From Diphasiastrum complanatum (taxonomy: Eukaryota > Streptophyta > Lycopodiopsida > Lycopodiales > Lycopodiaceae), in contig CM055095.1 in NCBI GenBank assembly GCA_029204225.1, positions 39,114,141 through 39,178,140 on the forward strand: a stretch of 64,000 nt of DNA, given 5' to 3'. Both the position numbers and the translations under genes were made by a program. Below the pieces are notes generated by a model that saw only the letters and a list, made by a program, of their open reading frames with translations, ran no database searches and had not been told where the DNA came from. Shown here piece by piece: positions 44,301-54,652 of this stretch (its first letter is position 1; each line of letters begins with the position of its first letter).

Positions 44301-45276
44301 AAGACAATAAGGATGTAAAGTATTCCTTATGTCTTGTCATGTGAGATGAGGCTCCACTATCAATCCACCAAGGATCATTATCATCTATGTTGGCTAACAA
44401 ACTTGAAGTCATAACAAGTGATTCACATGTGTTATGTTCTTCCTCATCTATTGTAAGATTTCCTTGCCTCTCTCCTTGCTCTCTTTTCTTCTTATAACAT
44501 TCATTTGCAAAATGACCTTTTATCCCACAATAAAAGCACTTGAACTTTGACTTATTGTTCTTAGTAGAAGAGGAAGAGGAAGAGTGATCATCATGATCAA
44601 AGTTACCACCTTTGGACCATTTCCCTTTGCCTTTACCTTTGCCCTTGAATTTGCCTTTTGTGAAGAAAGCCTCTTCACCTCCACCTTGCAAGGATGCACC
44701 ATCAAGCTTTGATTGCAACCTATGTTCTTCAACCAATAAGATTTCTTGCAAGTCAACCACACTTGGCAAGACTCTTTGAATGGCAAAACTTTGCACAAGG
44801 TTAGCATGTTCATTTAGCAAACCATTCAACATAACTTGGACTATTTCACCATCTTTTATGTTCTCATCAATGCATGCTAAATCATCACTTAGGGACTTAA
44901 CTCTCAAGATAAATGCATGAGCACTTTCACGCCTACTAGAAAATATTTGTCTCCTTAGGGTCAATACCCTAGATGTGGACTTTGATTCAAAGAGCTTCTT
45001 TAAGGCATTCCATGCCTCACTTGCACTTTGACACTTTCCAACTTCCTTGAGAAGTTCATTTGTAACATTCATTTTAATGATATGAAGAGCCCTTTTGGCC
45101 TTCTTATCAAACCTTTGTTGCTCTTGAAGTGTGAGAGGTCTCTCTTCAATTTCTGCAACTATGTCCATGAGTTCATTCAACTCAAGTAAGGACTCCATCC
45201 TCACTTTCCAAGTAGAGTAGTTTGATGAACTCAACCTTTCACTAGACTCTAGCATGATCCCACCATTGGAAGCCAT
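41332..45276 (-). CDS. Copia gag-pol polyprotein, 1314 aa (element G)
   Basis: Single frame starting MASNGGIMLESSERL. Gag occupies residues about 1-245. The CCHC zinc knuckle is C247, C250, H255, C260; the protease site is DSGA at 306-309. GAG-pre-integrase/HHCC residues are H439, H443, C473, C476. The integrase triad is D503 (HSDIH), D565 (RSDNGGEY) and E601 (NGVAERKN). RT begins about 805, with MDVTNAFLNG, LYGLKQAPRSWY and YVDD at 987-990. RNase H carries DSDFAGDQMDRKSTSAF, STEAEYKAL and the terminal ARSKHIEIAHHFVRD...VADIFTKPLGK. It ends SNVEEGV, with the stop codon formed by the LTR's TGTGA. No frameshift or stop is present. Plant copia elements usually make Gag in excess without a frameshift, so some post-transcriptional control is expected but not visible here. 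Confidence 0.96.
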   Translation of the reverse strand: MASNGGIMLESSERLSSSNYSTWKVRMESLLELNELMDIVAEIEERPLTLQEQQRFDKKAKRALHIIKMNVTNELLKEVGKCQSASEAWNALKKLFESKSTSRVLTLRRQIFSSRRESAHAFILRVKSLSDDLACIDENIKDGEIVQVMLNGLLNEHANLVQSFAIQRVLPSVVDLQEILLVEEHRLQSKLDGASLQGGGEEAFFTKGKFKGKGKGKGKWSKGGNFDHDDHSSSSSSTKNNKSKFKCFYCGIKGHFANECYKKKREQGERQGNLTIDEEEHNTCESLVMTSSLLANIDDNDPWWIDSGASSHMTRHKEYFTSLLSYEGEGNIIYTANDGQCDIKGIGTIPISLSTNRKANLENVLYIPSITKNLLSVSQMIDKGLDVEFIGDACLISKCGSLIAQGRRHGKLFKLDACVISNHEGCMAREQLTNQEVWHKRLGHPNFKSLEVMAKKELVLGLPKSLVANNSVCEHCALSKSHRLAYSRSTSRSKEAFQLVHSDIHSSSTTSNGGAKMYATFIDDFSRYTWIYLLKSKDEVFAAFVKFKNEMENQFNTKIKCLRSDNGGEYTSNRFKDFCIAHGIKREMSSPRTPQQNGVAERKNRTLCECAKAMRLHANLAKSFWGEALACANYLCNRWTSASLDGKTPHEVLYGRRPSVKHCRIFGCTCFVNITLDDRTKEDPSSKKGVFVGYSEVSKAYKVYIPSTKKVVISRDVIFHEENVSNVVDVDVDVPTNHHDVQDVLDEDGDATPKQTSRKTQRQRAKPSRLTYDEKGKQVVDNSNFAFLTSFDEPTCVGEAIQKKEWIQAMDHEHQALIKSNTWRLVKLPKDKKAIGCKWIFKIKTNQDGSINKYKARLVAKGYAQEYGIDYDETFAPVAKMVTIRILISLATLYDWDMWQMDVTNAFLNGDLEEDIYMEQPEGYVSHDEPNHVCYLQKSLYGLKQAPRSWYAKLNSFLLSQNFVMSEYDHSLYFRLNENDITLLLIYVDDIILSGGNNLDIDEIKMALKREFEIQDLGKLHYILGIEIIRTSKSTFICQEKYVNSILKRFHMEDCKVVSTPMESNVKLTTRSNERSFKDITLYRKLIGSLIWLTITRPDLSFVVGKLSQFMQDPSEAHWKLGKRVLRYISGSRDFGILYGGTIPNLCGFSDSDFAGDQMDRKSTSAFAIYLGDGVVSWLSKKQPTISLSSTEAEYKALTTCTKEILWIKRMLLDLHLLEPEKTPIILCDNLSAQSLASNPVFHARSKHIEIAHHFVRDQVIAKEVELQHVSSKECVADIFTKPLGKELYLMHRSNLGMCSKTMLKLASNVEEGV

Positions 45277-46429
45277 GATTCTAATGTTTCTTCAACTTTT
45301 AGGTTCTGTCCTAAAGCACTTAGCACTCACTTTTCTCTCAACAAATGATAGATAAAGAGATCTATGAAGATTTAGGACCCTAAAACACTTCTATCTTGAA
45401 CCTAGATGGTTTCCAAGCATAGAAAGGAAGATTGAAACACATGCAACACTTTGCACACACTAAGAATGGATTACAAAATCAAACCAACCTGAACACACTC
45501 TTGCTTAAGCTCTCAAACTTTCCAGCAAGTGACCAAATCAAGTTATGGTGTGAAGAGTTACTTGCATTCTTAGAAAATACCCAAAACTAGGATGCCAAGA
45601 TTACCTAGTAATGAACAAACTTGATCAACATATGATCAACACACTAAGATATTGATTCAACCTGTAAAACCACATGTAAACCACACTTCTAAAAGTTTAT
45701 AAACTCCAGCAAGTGATAAATACAAGATTTAGAGGTGAATGAATGAGCACACTTAGTGAATCACAAGACTAGCTTCACTATCTTGTCAAATCTTGGTGTT
45801 TAGATGTAGATCTAAGATCACTTCACATGAGAATGTTCCTCAACCTGTTAAGAACCTGAAAACACACTTGCATAATGGTTAACACCTTCCAGCAAATGCT
45901 CCAATCAAATTACATAAGGAGAGTTACTTACATGCTCAACAAAGTACACCAAAATTTATGCCAAAATTGATGACAATCTTTACAATATGCTCTTCACAAT
46001 GGAGCTTACAATATGTTCACCCAAAAAAGGGGATCTTTCATCCAAATGGGAGCTTTGCTCAGCCTTTAGGAGAATTACAACTCACTCAAAAGAGCATTTG
46101 TCATCCACTTAAGGAGAAGTTTCATCCACTTAAGGAGAGTGTTCATCCAAGAATGGAGATTGTCAACAATAGGATTGAAAAGAACATTGTTAGTATTGAA
46201 TATGCACAAGCCTCACAATCACAAATGATTAGGTGTTATGATCTGATCCAAAATAGTTTCTTTTCAGCCTCTGATCTTCAATAGACCTGAAATATGCTTT
46301 TGATCCACAAGTTCAACTCACAAAACAAAGGTTAGTAAGATTTGATCAACAAAGCAATGCAAAATCATGCTAGAACTTGATCAAACATCCAAATATCACC
46401 AAAAATGGAATACTTACTGTAAATAGAAG
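45277..46429 (-). other. Long 5' leader of element G
   Basis: About 1.15 kb of untranslated leader. A word set (CACACTyTTGC, CTTTCCAGCAA(G/A)TG, AGAGTTACTT, CTCAACAAAG) recurs near 45500, 45690-45710 and 45860-45940, pointing to diverged internal repeats of about 180 bases. The antisense ORF at 45958-46284 is not supported as a gene. Confidence 0.6.
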
Positions 46430-46448
46430 CCAACCAGCTCTGATACCA
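46430..46448 (-). other. Primer-binding site of element G
   Basis: The minus strand reads TGGTATCAGAGCTGGTTGG directly after the 5' LTR, complementary to plant initiator-Met tRNA. Confidence 0.95.
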
Positions 46449-47103
46449 TGTGAAAAATACAGATCCTAAGTGGATCTAAACTCCAAGATCATTGGCTTGA
46501 ATGCTTGCACTCCAAACTACATAAGCTAGGAATTGGCAACACATTCTATGCTACCTAGAATGCAAAGAACTTGATCAAAAAGCATTTATCACAAATGGAA
46601 ACTTCCATAAACATCAAGTGCGGCCCAAAATAGCATTATACAGTCCATAATACATCAGCCTACCACTTTTGGAAAGCACCTAAGATCATACACAATAGCT
46701 TGAAGACAATACACACAACAATGCTCTCAATGGAGGAAGAAACAATGACAATGATCTATTGATCTCAATGAAGCATACAAAAGGTTTCTCCAACCTGTTC
46801 TCCACGACTTCCCTACTATTTATGGATGAGGAAGATGACTCTCTCTCCTCTCTCTAGAAGGTACTTGACCCTAGATATTCCCTATATAGGAAAAATAGCT
46901 AAAAATGGCTTATATGACCAAAATACATCAAAATGGTCTCATTTTGAAGGGTATGAAGTTTGACACTTCATCATACTGAAAAAATACAGTAAATAAAAAC
47001 ATTGTGGCCTGGTTCACACGTGTGAAACTCCAGAACCAAAACTATTTACAATTTTAGCCAATTTAGGCCTCAAACTAGCTAGGAAATGTTGACAATTTTC
47101 ACA
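46449..47103 (-). mobile_element. 5' LTR of element G
   Basis: 655 bases; I found no difference from 40682-41336. CACACGTGTG at 47015-47024. Confidence 0.96.
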
Positions 47104-47480
47104 GTGAATTGGACCAATATAATCCAATCCACATTTTTCGAATGATGTTTGGGCTAAGACTGGGTGTAGTAGGTCATAGTTCAATCTCGTTGGTCTCCTT
47201 GCCCTTTGTCACACATCGTACTTTTTCAAGTATTCCTCTATATATTTATGAATCGTTGGCCACCAACATCCTGATTGTAGGATCTTGCGAACTGTAATGT
47301 CAAATGCAAAATGACTCCCACCCATGCCTTCATGTGAAAGTGAAATGATCTGGGTAGTCTCATGAGGAAGAATACACCGCCGAAGAATTCCATCAAGACC
47401 TCTTCAGTACAACTGGCCAGCAATCAGCTGATAAGGTCTAGCCTTCAAAACACTAAATAGGTCAATGTACTTGTTCAATT
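47104..47480 (-). pseudogene. Ty3/gypsy integrase, N-terminal part (interrupted by element G)
   Basis: Minus-strand counterpart of 34897-35285, containing the zinc-binding region and the start of the core. It carries more substitutions than the uninterrupted copy, including a TGA-creating change near 47405. It continues at 40681. The first five bases are element G's target duplication. Confidence 0.9.
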
Positions 47481-47920
47481 CCGATTTTTGAATTCACATA
47501 CTGGATTTGGCCGATTTTTGGATCATTGGTTCAGCCTAAGTGGTGGCTTATAGATTGCATATCAAATTTTCAGCATTTGCATGTAGATTTGGAATAGTCA
47601 ATTTTTTGTGATTTTGTCAAAACCCTAATTTTGATTGGATCTCTAGATAGTGAGGTTGCTGGGCTTCATTTGAGTGTGTTTCAATCTTAGAAAGTGGCAG
47701 AAGTCATTAGATTGAGGATAGATCATAGGTTGATGAAGATTCCATGATTCTATGTGTTGATTTGCTTGGATAAGTGCTCGAAGAAAATTTGTGAGATAGT
47801 TTCAAATCTTGGTGATTTCGTTTGAAAGCATTTGTTGTTGCTCAAAGGAGTGCTTTGTGCATTGAAACAAGTTGAAAGAGAAGATTAGGTCATTGCTACA
47901 TAGCAACCTCAATTGGAGTC

Positions 47921-49078
47921 ATGTTGGAAGCCAATGATAGGCTCACCTCAAGTAAGTATTCACTGTGGAAAGTGAGGATGGAGTCACTTCTTGAGATGAA
48001 TGATGTTTTGGATATTGTTGTAGGTTTGGAGGAGAGACCAACAACACAACAAGATCAATTGAGGTATGACAAGAGGGCCAAGAAGGCTCTATACATGATA
48101 AAGATGAATGCTACCAATGAACTTCTCAAGGAAGTTGGTAAGTGCACATCATCTTTGGAAGCTTGGAATTCATTGAAGAAGCTTTATGAATCCAAGTCTA
48201 CTTCTAGAGTGTTGACTCTAAGAAGGCAAATCTTTTCTTGTTTGCAAAAGAATGAAAAAAGTCCAAGTAATTTTGTTTTGAGAATGAAAGCATTGAATGA
48301 TGAGTTAGCTTGCATAGATGAAAGCATTAAGGAAGGAGAGCTTATTCAAGTGATTCTTAATGGCTTGTTGGATGCTCATGCTAACATTGTTCAAAGTATT
48401 GCTATTCAAAACTCTTTGACAAGTTTGATGGATCTTCAAGAGATATTGACCAATGAGGAATATAGGCTTCAAGCAAGAGGTGGATCTACATCGACACTTC
48501 AAGAGGATGCTATGTTCACAAAGGGCAAATTCAAGGGCAAAACCAAAAGTAAGTGGTCTAAAGGGCAAGATCAAGTGGACGCTTCTTCAAGTGGCAAAAA
48601 GATGGATAGATCAAAGCTCAACTGCTTCTATTGTTGCATCAAAGGACACTTTGCAAGTGAGTGCTACAAGAAGAAGAGAGATCAAGGAGACAAGCAAGGT
48701 AATCTTACTCTTGATGAGGATGGTTTGGATGTTCAAGATGCAAATGATGATGCTATTGTGATGTCTTCATGTATGCTTGCTAATGATGGAGATCTAGATC
48801 CTTGGTGGATTGATAGTGGAGCAAGTTCACACATGACCTTTCACAAAGAGTACTTCACTTCTTTGTTGGCATATGGAGATGACAAGAGGGTGATCTACAC
48901 GGCCAATGATGGTGAGTGTGCAATCAAAGGGATTGGCACAATTCCTATTTCTCTCTCTACAGATAGGAATGCTCATTTGGAGGATGTCTTGTTTATTCCA
49001 TCTATTACCAAGAATGTGCTTAGTGTGAGTCAAATGCTAAGGGCCTCAAGGTGGAGTTTGATGGAGATGCTTGTTTGA
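47921..49078 (+). pseudogene. Copia gag and protease (element E)
   Basis: Gag from MLEANDRL, KLYESKSTSRVLTLRRQI, and a zinc knuckle reading CFYCCIKGHFASEC (Gly to Cys, metal ligands kept). The protease site is DSGASSHMTF (about 48815), with IKGIGTIPISLSTDRN. A one- or two-base deletion near 49038 shifts the frame, so the ORF ends at 49078 and coding continues from 49051 in another frame. The usual MATS start is lost. Confidence 0.9.
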
Positions 49079-49980
49079 TCAAAAGAAGGGATGTCTTGGT
49101 TGGAAAAGGTAAAAGGCAAGGGAAGTTGTTCAAACTTGATGCTTGTGTTATTGTTAACCAAGTTGGATGTGTTGCAAGGGAGCAAATTTCTATTCAAGAG
49201 GTTTGGCACAAAAGGATGGGACACCTCAACTTCAAGCCATTGGAGGTAATGGCAAGGAAGAAGGTTGTGATTGGTCTTCCAAGTTCCTTAAGTAATGACA
49301 AGCATGTTTGTGAGTCTTGTGCTTTGTCTAAGTCACATAGACTACCTTATACTAGATCTATTTCTAGATCTACAAAGTCTTTTCAACTTGTACATTCGGA
49401 TATTCATGGATTTACTACAATTAGCAATAGTGGAGCTAAGATGTATGTAACATTCATTGATGATTTTAGTAGATTTTGTTGGATCTATCTACTAAAGAGC
49501 AAGGATGAAGTGTATGATGTCTTTTTCAAGTTCAAGAATGCAAGGGAGAACCAATTTTCTACAAAGATCAAGTGCTTGAGAGGTGACAATGGTGGTGAGT
49601 ACATATCTAACAAGTTCAAGGCCTTTTGTGATGAGCATAGGATCAAGAGGGAGTATACAACATCAAGGACCCCACAACAAAATGGAGTGGCTGAAAGGAA
49701 GAATAGGACTTTATGTGAAAGTGCTAAAGCTATGAGGTTAAGTGCTAATCTTGACAAACCATTTTGGGATCAAGCTTTGTTGTGTGCCAATTTCTTGTGC
49801 AACAAGTGGCCGAGTGCTATTTTGGATGGAAGGACACCTTTTGAGATGCTATTCAAGAGGAGGCCGAGTGTCAACTTTCTAAGAACCTTTGGATGCACAT
49901 GATATGTCAACATTACTCTTGATGATAGGACCAAGGATGATCCATCTTCAAGAAGAGGTATTTTTGTTGGATATAGTGAG
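49051..49980 (+). pseudogene. Copia integrase (element E)
   Basis: Contains HHCC residues (WHKRMGHLNF...CESCALSKSHRL), the catalytic Asp in HSDIHG, Asp in GDNGGEYIS and Glu in NGVAERKNRTL. A TGA in FGCT*YVNIT (about 49900) terminates the frame; the integrase C-terminus (DRTKDDPSSRRGIFVGYS) follows in the same frame. Confidence 0.92.
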
Positions 49981-51778
49981 GTGAGTAAAGCCTACAAGGT
50001 TTACATTCCTTCTACTAAAAAAGTGATTGTTGGTAGAGATGTCATTTTTGATGAGGGGAACATTCCAAAGGTGTCTTCAAGCATGATTGATGGTAGAGTG
50101 GATGGATCTAACATTCTTGATGTTGATGAGAAGGATCTTACTTTAGATGGTGGTGATGGTGGACCTTCATCAAGTCAAAAGCCAAGGAGAACATCGAGAG
50201 AAAGACAAGTACCTTCAAGTCTCACATATGATCAAAAGGGTAAGCAAGTAGTTTCTGGAAATTATGTTGCTTTCCTAACCTCTTTGGATGAGCCTACAAG
50301 TGTAGATCAAGCAAGGAAAGAAGAGGAGTGGATCCAAGCAATGGATCTCGAGTATCAAGCTCTTATGAAGAATGGAACATGGAGATTGGTGGAGTTGCCT
50401 AAGGACAAGAAAGCTATTGGATGCAAATGGATCTTCAAGGTGAAGTCAAACCAAGATGGATCTATCAACAAGTACAAGGCAAGGTTAGTGGCAAAAGGAT
50501 ATGCTCAACAACAAGGAATTGACTATGATGAGACCTTTGCACCCGTGGCAAAGATGGTAAGCATTCAAGTCATCATTTCACTTGCTACACTTTATGGATG
50601 GGATCTATGGCAAATGGACATTTCAAATGCATTCTTGAATGGTGATCTTGAGGAGGAAGTTTACATGGAGCAACCCGAGAGCTACATTTCATCTACAAAG
50701 CCAAATCATGTGTGTCTTCAAGCACCAAGGAGTTGGTATGCTAACCTTAGCACTTTTTTACTCTCCAAAGGCCTTGTTATGAGTGAGTATGATCATTCAC
50801 TTTATTATAGGTTTGTTGAAAATGATGTTACCATCTTGATAGTCTATGTGAATGATATCATCTTGAGTGGTGGAGACAATCAAGATGTGGAGGATATCAA
50901 GAATGCTCTTAAGAAGGAGTTTGAGGTGCATGATCTTGGTAATTTGCATTACATTTTAGGTATAGAAGTTATTAGATCTTCTCAATCTACTTTCATTTGT
51001 CAAGAGAAGTTTGCTAATTCTATTCTAGAAAGATTTCATATGGTAGATGCAAAAGCTATTGATACACCTATGGAGTCTCATGTAAAGCTAACTATAAGAG
51101 GTAATGAAAGATCCTTCGAGGACATTACTCTCTATAGGAAGCTAGTTGGTTCACTCATCTATCTAACCATTACTAGACCTGATCTAAGCTATTGTGTTGG
51201 AAGATTGAGTCAATTCATGCAAGATCCTAGTGAGGAGCATTGGAAGCTAGGAAAGCGAGTTTTGAGGTACATCATTGGAACTCGAGATTTTGGCATATTG
51301 TATGAGGGATCATCACCTAATATTTTTGGATTTTCAGATTCGAACTATGCTGGAGATGTAATGGATAGGAAATCCATTAGTGCTTATTGTATTTTCATAG
51401 GTGATGGAGCTATATCATGGATGTCAAAGAAACAAGCCACTATCTCATTGTCATCTAGTAAGGCCGAGTACAAAGCTCTTACACATTGCACAAAGGAGCT
51501 GGATTTTTCAGAGAACCCAATCATCTTTTGTGACAATCAATCAGCCCAAAGAATGGCATCCAATCCTATCTTTCATGCTAGGAGCAAGCATATTGAGATA
51601 CAAAATCATTTTGTGAGGGAGCGAGTCATTGCAAAGGAGGTGGAGCTTCAACATGTGTCTTCAAGGGAATGTGTAGCTGATATCTTCACCAAAACATTGT
51701 GAAAAGACTTGTTCATGAAGCATAGGACTTCACTTGGAGTATTATCAAAATCTATGCTGAAACTAGTTGAAGAGGGAG
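49981..51778 (+). pseudogene. Copia reverse transcriptase and RNase H (element E)
   Basis: RT is nearly complete (WRLVELPKDKKAIGCKWIFKV, MDISNAFLNGDLEEEVYMEQ), but about nine codons with YGLK are deleted (HVCLQAPRSW), and the active site reads YVND instead of YVDD. RNase H lacks about 20 codons between CTKEL and NPIIFCDN. The frame stops at a TGA after IFTKTL (51702); the last codons, KLVEEGV, continue to the LTR. Inactive. Confidence 0.92.
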
Positions 51779-52112
51779 TGTGAAAGATTCAACTAGTTTC
51801 ATCACATTTTGCAATATTTCCATATTTGGCATATTGAGGCCAAAACTTGTTTTAGACTTAGAGGTTGACTTTTCAAAGTTCATTAGTCTAAATTTCATTT
51901 GAATAAACACTGTTTTGAAAGTGTGGGAAAGATAGAATGCGAGTTTGAGTAGATTCAATTTGAGTAAGTTGGGTATATTGAATCTAGACCCAAAATTGGT
52001 AGGGTTAGCATTTTGGTGGGAAAGCCAAGTGGCCAAATAGGGTTTGGACCTGCTATAAAAGGATGTAACTCATGGAGAGAGTCATCTTCTCTCTTCTCTA
52101 TCATTTCTTGAA
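51779..52112 (+). mobile_element. 3' LTR fragment of element E
   Basis: Begins TGTGAAAGATTCAAC after GAAGAGGGAG, parallels the element C LTR, and includes the TATAAAAGGATGTAACTC promoter segment. It ends abruptly near 52112, where gypsy-type sequence begins. Confidence 0.88.
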
Positions 52113-52480
52113 TTTTAGTTTCTAAGGGTAGAAACAGTTTAAGGAGGGAAGAATGTCCATGACCAGTACATAGAATACAATATACTCCTAGTCTTGGATA
52201 CATGGTACTCCAGTGAAACAAGCTGTTAGTTATGCCACACCATACTGGACATGACCCGAAAGTAACTAATATCCTTGTGAGGCCCATAACACACTAAGTG
52301 GAGTTTAGACAAGGTATGAGATAGTGTATGCATGTCTAGAGTTATCAATAGCAATTCTATGAATAGTTGGTCCATGCTTAGGATTCTATTCTAGGTGAAT
52401 CTATGTATAGGGAACTTAGGGCTATGCATGACTATGTGCCCAGGATGCTTTTGGCTCTATATATTGAGAACATATGTGTC
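52113..52480. other. Gypsy-like junction and unassigned DNA
   Basis: A tract AGTTTAAGGAGGGAAGAATG at 52128-52147 resembles the polypurine end at 53075-53092, so this may be another gypsy LTR start. No gene seen. Confidence 0.4.
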
Positions 52481-53035
52481 TCACAGGCAATCTTAGTGGG
52501 AAGATTATGTTTCTTTGATTGAGTTTGCTTATAACAGTAGGAAACATTCTACTACTAGTTATAGTCTGTTTATGCTGATGTATAGTTTTCAATCTAGATC
52601 TTTGGTAAATGTGGAGACAAAGTCTGTTAAGATCCAGAAAGTTGCAGATGTCTTGCATGATATGCATGAATGTTGCAAGTGGACCGTGATTGTATCCGGA
52701 GTGCTCAGGATAGAGCTAAGCACTATGCCAATCTTAAAAGATCTCCCAGAGATTTTAAAGTTGACGACTGGGTATATCTTAGAATACCTAAGGATTCTAA
52801 GACTATGTGTACAGGGAAGCATTATAAATTGTCTACCATATATTGTGGACCGTTTCGGATTATTATAAAAAAAATCGGCTCTTTAGCTTACAAATCGCTT
52901 CATTTTCTTTTGGAACCTGAAAAGGTACTCAGAACTAGAGATAAACAATTGAGAAATCGTTCTATCTCTGAGTGCTTGATTAGGTGGAAGGGACGGACTA
53001 AGGATGATGATTCATGGGAGCAGGTCGAAACATAA
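52481..53035 (+). pseudogene. Ty3/gypsy (chromovirus-type) integrase C-terminus with chromodomain remnant
   Basis: FIEFAYNSRKHSTT (52510s) is a gypsy integrase core end. A frame change near 52670 leads to AQDRAKHYANLKRSPRDFKVDDWVYLRIP, the C-terminal domain with GPFRIIIKKIGSLAYK, then VLRTRDKQLRNRSI and CLIRWKGRTKDDDSWE, which looks like a chromodomain core. The frame ends at a TAA at 53033-53035, just before a purine-rich tract. Truncated and frameshifted. Confidence 0.85.
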
Positions 53036-53092
53036 AGAAGAATTTCCCTGGTTTTCATTTCTAGAGATAGAAGTGGTTCAAGAGGGAAAGAA

Positions 53093-53475
53093 TGTTATGT
53101 CTATCACAACTAGAAAACTCTGTGTTTATCCATGCAGAGTATCCACGCGAGACCCGACACTTAGTCGATTTTCCGAAATTTTGTTTTCGTGGAACGTCCA
53201 CGCATGGATTATCCACACCAAAAAAAATTTGAACATGCCTCCCGCCAGTCCACCGGTGTTTTTTTGACACGGCGCCGAAAAATTTATGCGCGTGGATAAT
53301 CCACGCAAAGTTGAATTTTGAAAATTTTGGAAACTGTTTGGGAGGGAAGGTTGGCGGCGCCGAAAAGCAGTTTTGGCGTGGATAATCCACGCAAATTTCA
53401 TTTTGTTCACCGGACCAAACCGGAAGTTAAAGATATCCACACGTGGATATCTTCTGCGTGGATTATCCACGCATT
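53093..53475 (+). mobile_element. Probable gypsy 3' LTR start carrying a palindrome cluster
   Basis: After the chromodomain stop, a purine tract (GAGGGAAAGAATG) is followed by TTATGTCTATC. Within the next 380 bases GCGTGGAT(A/T)ATCCACGC occurs at 53290-53306, 53376-53392 and 53456-53472. GATATCCACACGTGGATATC lies at 53432-53451, and half-sites occur near 53142 and 53188-53218. LTR ends not defined. Confidence 0.6.
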
Positions 53476-53502
53476 TTTTTTTTTTTTGTTTTTCTGTTTT
53501 TT

Positions 53503-53690
53503 GCATGTTGATAATGACATGAAATCAGTTAAATAAATATATTTCTAAAGTGAATTATATTATGATTAGGCTATTTTTTTTTTTCTAAAGTAAATTATAT
53601 TATGATGAGGGTTTTTTTTTTTTTGTGCATGTTCATAATGAAATGGAATTAGTTAAATAATTTTTTTCTAAAGTGAATTATATCATGGTG
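53503..53690. repeat. Imperfect AT-rich tandem repeat
   Basis: TGCATGTT(G/C)ATAATGA...AGTTAAATAA and CTAAAGT(G/A)AATTATAT(T/C)ATG recur at 53503-53569, 53582-53610 and 53627-53688, separated by T runs. Confidence 0.75.
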
Positions 53691-54025
53691 TTCCTAGATG
53701 ATTGATTTTTTATGAGGGCGGCCACCTACTTAGATAAGACAGTTGAGTCGAGCTACCAAGAGGGTAATTATGCATGATCTAAGGCTTTGATAGCCAGGGG
53801 TTTAGGGTCTACCTTGAATGGCACTCTACCTAATCTCATATCCGAGATCATTTAATGTGGATTGAGAGAAGCTCTTAAAACATGGCCAAAGTCACTTGGG
53901 ATCGGGAGGAAGGGGCAATCTCGATATCTTCACTTGGCGATCATTATAGGAAGACTGGACATAAGAGACATGTTAGCAACTTCATCTGGTACTGGCGAAC
54001 CTACTATAGCTAGGTGGTTAAGCAG
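53691..54025. other. Unassigned DNA
   Basis: No supported feature between the AT-rich repeat and the copia gag remnant. Confidence 0.5.
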
Positions 54026-54501
54026 CTATTTGAATTCGTTCAAATGATCAATGATTGAGGTCCCCTCACTCATCTTGAGAGATAGGAGCTTTTTTCTCAT
54101 AAAGAGGTGAGTTGATACATTTGTCGTTTCATACAATCTAGTTAGTGTGTCCCATGCTTCTTTGGAAGTGGAACAGTTGGCTATGTGAGCTATTTGTAAA
54201 TTTTTCAAGTTTAGATATACAATGGCTATACTCATTTTGAGAGATTGGATCTTTTTTCTCAGAAGAGACGAGTTGATACATCTATCGTTTCATACAATCC
54301 AGTTAGTGTGTCCCATGCTTCTTTGGAAGTGGAATAGTTGGCTATGTGAGCTATTTGTGAATCTTTCAAATTCAAATATATAATGGCCAATGCTTTGCCA
54401 TCCTTTGCTTCCCAAGCAGTCAACATTTCAGGTTTCGCCGGTTTGTATATCAAACCATTGACATATCCCCAAAGTTTTTTCTCGATGAGTATCACCCTCA
54501 T
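54026..54501 (-). pseudogene. Copia gag fragment with internal tandem duplication
   Basis: Minus-strand gag of another copia family: KLWGYVNG, AWEAKDGKALAIIYLNLKDSQIAHI, TSKEAWDTLT(G/R)LYET. The segment 54236-54397 is repeated imperfectly at 54071-54235, duplicating the AHIAN...SKEAWDTL part. The order towards a primer-binding-like site at 54641 fits the start of an element on the minus strand. Confidence 0.8.
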
Positions 54502-54640
54502 GTTGAACTTCCAAATGTGGAATTCGTCAATGTTGAGCTTATTGATCTGAAATCCAGATCTCTTTGGATGTACCTTCCATAGTTAATGAGCCATCTCAAG
54601 AATGGTGATTAGTCGTGAATTCTATTGCCAATTCAAATCC

Positions 54641-54652
54641 GCTTTGATACCA
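54641..54652 (-). other. Possible copia primer-binding site
   Basis: The minus strand reads TGGTATCAAAGC, one mismatch from the initiator-Met complement. It lies upstream of the gag fragment. Confidence 0.55.

Larger units (their letters stand above)
40682..47103 (-). mobile_element. Copia element G: complete, apparently young autonomous element
   Basis: A 6.4-kb element inserted in the gypsy integrase, with GTGAA duplications, two 655-base LTRs that look identical base for base, an initiator-Met primer-binding site, a long leader, one uninterrupted 1314-codon gag-pol frame and a polypurine tract. The empty target site in the duplicate near 34898 confirms both ends. Everything needed for transposition is encoded, so this is the best candidate for a currently active element in the window. 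Confidence 0.97.
47481..51778 (+). mobile_element. Copia element E, nearly full coding length, 5' LTR missing, inactivated
   Basis: Leader, gag, protease, integrase, RT and RNase H in order on the plus strand, then polypurine tract and part of the 3' LTR. The 5' LTR and primer-binding site are absent: the leader joins gypsy integrase at about 47480, exactly as at 35286. Several inactivating changes are present in the coding region. Confidence 0.92.

Noticed and set aside
45958..46284. 108-codon plus-strand ORF antisense to the element G leader
   Set aside because: Lies in the untranslated leader of an intact minus-strand element; no motif and no sign of selection.
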